From Paracoccaceae bacterium (GTDB lineage: Bacteria; Pseudomonadota; Alphaproteobacteria; Rhodobacterales; Rhodobacteraceae), in contig SKMI01000289.1 in the NCBI GenBank assembly GCA_007121115.1, forward strand, positions 1-8,794: a stretch of DNA of 8,794 nt. Reading direction: 5' to 3'. Below the pieces are notes generated by a model. That model saw nothing but the letters and a program-made list of their open reading frames with translations, searched no databases and was not told the origin of the DNA. Positions 6,806 to 8,794 of the stretch are shown here, one piece after another. Within the stretch, counting starts at the first letter, position 1, and every line of letters starts with the position of its first letter. The position numbers and the translations under genes were made by a program.

Positions 6806-8479
6806 TCAGCCCGAAAACGCGCTCCCGCCCTGCCGGGCCAGCCACAGGTTCACCGCCAGCAGGATGCTCGACGTTATGGCGATGGCGATCACGCTCATGG
6901 CCATGCCGGTCTGGACCGAGCCCTGCTCGAACTGCGCGAAGACAAAGGTGCCCACCGTGCGCATCCCGGCGGGTGCGAGCATGATCGAGGCCACCAACTC
7001 GCGCGAGGCGATGGCGAAGACCAGCATCATCGCCGCGATCAGCGATGGCGCCATCAGCGGCAGCGTGATGTGGCGCAGCGTGGCCCCCTGGCTGGCCCCG
7101 GCCACGCGCGCGGCATCATCGAGCGAGCCGCTGATCTGGCGCAGCCGCGCCACCGCGTAGCGGATCGGGTAGGGCAGCAGGATGCCGATATAGGCAACCA
7201 GCAGGATCGCTGCGGTGCCGTAGAGTGTCAGCGGCAGGAACGGGCTGTTCCACGCCAGGATCACGCCGACCGCCAGCACGATGGCGGGGATGGCGTTGGG
7301 CAGCACCGACAGCCCGTCCATCACCGCGCGTCCGCGCCCTGTGCCGCGCACGACGATATAGGCCACGACGCCACCGATCGCCGCCGTGGCAAAGGCCGTC
7401 AGCACCGCCAGCCAGCCGCTGGTCATCAGCGCCTGCCCCGCCCGGCTGCCGGTCGAAAAGATCGGCGCATAGTGGCGGGTGTCGAAGTTCGACAGGCTCA
7501 GCCCGCCAGAGATGGTCCCCATGAACGATGTTACGGCAATCGTCGCCAGCGGGATCACAACGCCGATGGCCGCGACCAGCCCGAACAACACCAGCACCGG
7601 CCAGCGCCAGCGCCCGAGTTCGGCCTTCTCGGCGTCCGCAGGCTTGCCGGTCTGGCTGATGTAGGACCGGCGCGTGGCGATCCAGTTCTGAAGCGTGAAC
7701 GCCGCCAACACCAGCGCCATCAGGATGATCGAGCCCAGCGCCGCGCCCGACAGGTCGATGGGCCAGTCCGACAGGCGCGTGTAGATGCCGGTCACCAGCA
7801 CCTCGAACCCGGTGCGCGCCGCGAGCGCCGCGGGGGTGCCGAATTCCTCGATCGACATGGCGAAGACGATCAGCAGGCTGGCGGCCACGGCGGGGATGCT
7901 CAGCGGCAGGGTGATCAGCACGAAGGCCCGCACCGGCCCGGCTCCGTGCACCCGCGCGGCGGCGGCAAAACGCCCGCCCACGGCCTCGAACGCGCGCGAG
8001 ACGGCGAAATAGACCAGCGGAAACAGGTTCAGCGTCATCACGAAGGCGACGCCTGCAAAGGTGAACAGGAACCCGCCCATGTGAAAGCCCAGAAGCTGCT
8101 GAAGATACCCACGCGGCTGCAACAGCATCATCCACGCGATGGCCGCAATGAAGGGCGGGATCAGGAACGGCACCAGGAAGATCACGTCCCAGATCCGCGC
8201 GCCGGGCACATTGCACAGCCCGCGCAGGATCCCGACAGGCAGGCCGAGGATCAGGCTGCCGATCATCACCGACACCGCCAGCAGCAGCGTGTTCCGGGTC
8301 TGCACCATCAACCGGTCGTTCTCGGTCAGGATGACGATCTTCGAGAATGGCTCGGCCAGCGACCCGCGGGCAAACTCGGGGAACACGGCTTGCAGCAGGA
8401 TGAAAAGCACGGGCAGGCCAACCAGAACGATCAGCGCACCGGCAGCGAGCGCGGTCAGGACAGTGGCGGCGCGTGGCAT
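6806..8479 (-). CDS. Fused two-domain ABC importer permease, FbpB-like
   Basis: A 557-residue inner-membrane permease with two MetI-like domains, the usual size for ferric-type FbpB/AfuB permeases. An N-terminal membrane segment covers residues 7-33. Domain 1 spans about 60-270, with coupling loop AAARVHGAGPVRAFVLITLP (173-192). Domain 2 spans about 345-550, with coupling loop LDDAARVAGASQGATLRHITLP (453-474, key residues D455, A456, G461). A polar linker at about 270-292 joins the two. The first loop has AAA in place of EAA and the second DAA; both keep the conserved glycine and the trailing LP. ATG at 8479 has GGAG 8 bases upstream. The gene follows a partial binding-protein gene by 74 bases, and the two form an importer pair distinct from the pair to the left. 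No ATPase gene directly follows; the next gene is a second binding protein after a 152-base gap. It must therefore use the ATPase at 2254-3312 or one encoded beyond the right edge. Confidence 0.93.
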   Translation of the reverse strand: MPRAATVLTALAAGALIVLVGLPVLFILLQAVFPEFARGSLAEPFSKIVILTENDRLMVQTRNTLLLAVSVMIGSLILGLPVGILRGLCNVPGARIWDVIFLVPFLIPPFIAAIAWMMLLQPRGYLQQLLGFHMGGFLFTFAGVAFVMTLNLFPLVYFAVSRAFEAVGGRFAAAARVHGAGPVRAFVLITLPLSIPAVAASLLIVFAMSIEEFGTPAALAARTGFEVLVTGIYTRLSDWPIDLSGAALGSIILMALVLAAFTLQNWIATRRSYISQTGKPADAEKAELGRWRWPVLVLFGLVAAIGVVIPLATIAVTSFMGTISGGLSLSNFDTRHYAPIFSTGSRAGQALMTSGWLAVLTAFATAAIGGVVAYIVVRGTGRGRAVMDGLSVLPNAIPAIVLAVGVILAWNSPFLPLTLYGTAAILLVAYIGILLPYPIRYAVARLRQISGSLDDAARVAGASQGATLRHITLPLMAPSLIAAMMLVFAIASRELVASIMLAPAGMRTVGTFVFAQFEQGSVQTGMAMSVIAIAITSSILLAVNLWLARQGGSAFSG

Positions 8480-8506
8480 GACCGGCGCTCCTTCGTCGAT
8501 GGCAAA

Positions 8507-8532
8507 GGACCCCGACGCAAGGGCCGGGGTCC
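8507..8532 (-). promoter_or_regulatory. Intergenic stem-loop between substrate-binding protein 1 and its permease
   Basis: Inverted repeat with 10-base arms (8507-8516 and 8523-8532) around a 6-base loop. In minus-strand RNA all ten pairs form, one as G-U; in plus-strand RNA that pair is an A/C mismatch. It lies 21 bases after the binding-protein stop codon and ahead of the permease Shine-Dalgarno. It is followed by UUU only, too short for a convincing intrinsic terminator. Its position mirrors the stem-loop at 5589-5619, which suggests the same job of protecting binding-protein mRNA and damping permease expression. Confidence 0.7.
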
Positions 8533-8553
8533 CGCAGTTCTTGCGTATGCGCT

Positions 8554-8794
8554 TCAGCGGTTGGTGACGGTTTCGTTGAACCGTGCGATGATCTCGTCGC
8601 GGCGGGCCGCGGCGGCGTCATCGTCGACCTCGATCACGTTCAGGTCGTTGACGCCGGGGCGCAACCCTTCCACATCGGCGCGGGCGGGCATCATCCAGGT
8701 ATCGGCCACCAGCGCCTGCCCGGCATCCGACAGGACGAAATCAACGAAGGCCATCGCGGCGTCGGGGTTCGCGGTGGACTCGAGGATGAACATC
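8554..8794 (-). CDS. Periplasmic substrate-binding protein 1 of an ABC importer, C-terminal 79 residues (5' end outside window)
   Basis: This is the C-terminal end of a solute-binding protein; the frame is open to the right edge and the ATG at 8793 is only an internal methionine. The visible part has the terminal helix pattern of FbpA-like/extracellular family 1 binding proteins: ANPDAAMAFVDFVLSDAGQ (asset of the C-terminal lobe, where residues pack as 'A-xx-FVDFxLSxxGQ'), followed by a proline-containing stretch MMPARADVEGLRPG and an acidic tail ending in a helix before TGA. Substrate-contacting residues lie outside the window, so the ligand cannot be guessed. It precedes a two-domain permease by 74 bases with a stem-loop between them, as expected of a binding-protein/permease pair. 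It is not a duplicate of substrate-binding protein 2 in any obvious way: the C-terminal residues differ clearly beyond the shared family pattern. Confidence 0.85.
   Translation of the reverse strand, partial: MFILESTANPDAAMAFVDFVLSDAGQALVADTWMMPARADVEGLRPGVNDLNVIEVDDDAAAARRDEIIARFNETVTNR

Noticed and set aside
6654..6845. A longer N-terminus for substrate-binding protein 2 (start at 6845)
   Set aside because: The added 64 residues are basic, overlap the end of the previous gene and would bury the signal peptide. The start at 6653 has a good ribosome-binding site and a clean signal sequence.
7116..8621. A 501-codon minus-strand frame overlapping the shorter permease
   Set aside because: It is Arg/Ala/Pro-rich without any motif, and it runs through the start of the permease and the intergenic stem-loop.

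Overview
The window is GC-rich DNA that looks alphaproteobacterial, most likely of the Rhodobacterales type. This is an inference from strong G/C bias at third codon positions, the alanine/arginine-rich style of the proteins and the families present; there is no rRNA or marker gene to confirm it. No tRNA, rRNA, CRISPR array, insertion sequence or prophage gene was seen.

Left part (1-1641, plus strand). The window opens inside a gene for a UvrD/Rep-type superfamily 1 DNA helicase, of which the last 412 residues are visible (motifs IV, V and VI plus an unusual C-terminal tail). It may be the rear half of a RecQ/UvrD-type fusion helicase. Sixty-five bases downstream lies a 31-codon remnant of an exonuclease I (SbcB)-like DEDDh nuclease. 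Its first catalytic motif is intact, but it then runs into a stop. The remaining 240 bases up to the next gene hold no recognisable gene. This looks like a decayed DNA-repair gene at the junction between two convergent gene groups.

Right part (1642-8794, all minus strand, so read right to left). This is a transport cluster of the ferric/phosphorylated-compound ABC importer type. The order of transcription is: substrate-binding protein 1 (only its C-terminal 79 residues are in the window), a 557-residue two-domain permease, a complete substrate-binding protein 2 with a signal peptide, a 755-residue two-domain permease with an extra N-terminal membrane region, a 352-residue CysA/PotA-class ATPase (4-base overlap with the permease), and a 191-residue histidine phosphatase. 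So two binding-protein/permease pairs sit in tandem but only one ATPase is visible. The ATPase may serve both pairs, or the first pair may have its own ATPase beyond the right edge.

Three strong inverted repeats lie in the gaps of the transport cluster. One follows each binding-protein gene and precedes its permease, the classic position for an mRNA-stabilising stem-loop that keeps binding-protein levels above permease levels. The third lies in the 152-base gap before substrate-binding protein 2, and its 3' arm contains that gene's Shine-Dalgarno sequence, so it could control translation.

The substrate cannot be read from the sequence. Substrate-binding protein 2 lacks the paired tyrosines of ferric-binding proteins, and the cluster ends with a phosphatase. 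A phosphorylated organic substrate, as for AfuABC, is therefore a reasonable alternative to ferric iron, but it is only a hypothesis. Nothing in the window amounts to a clearly new biological system. The most interesting points are the tandem importers with one ATPase, the Shine-Dalgarno-sequestering stem and the exonuclease relic.
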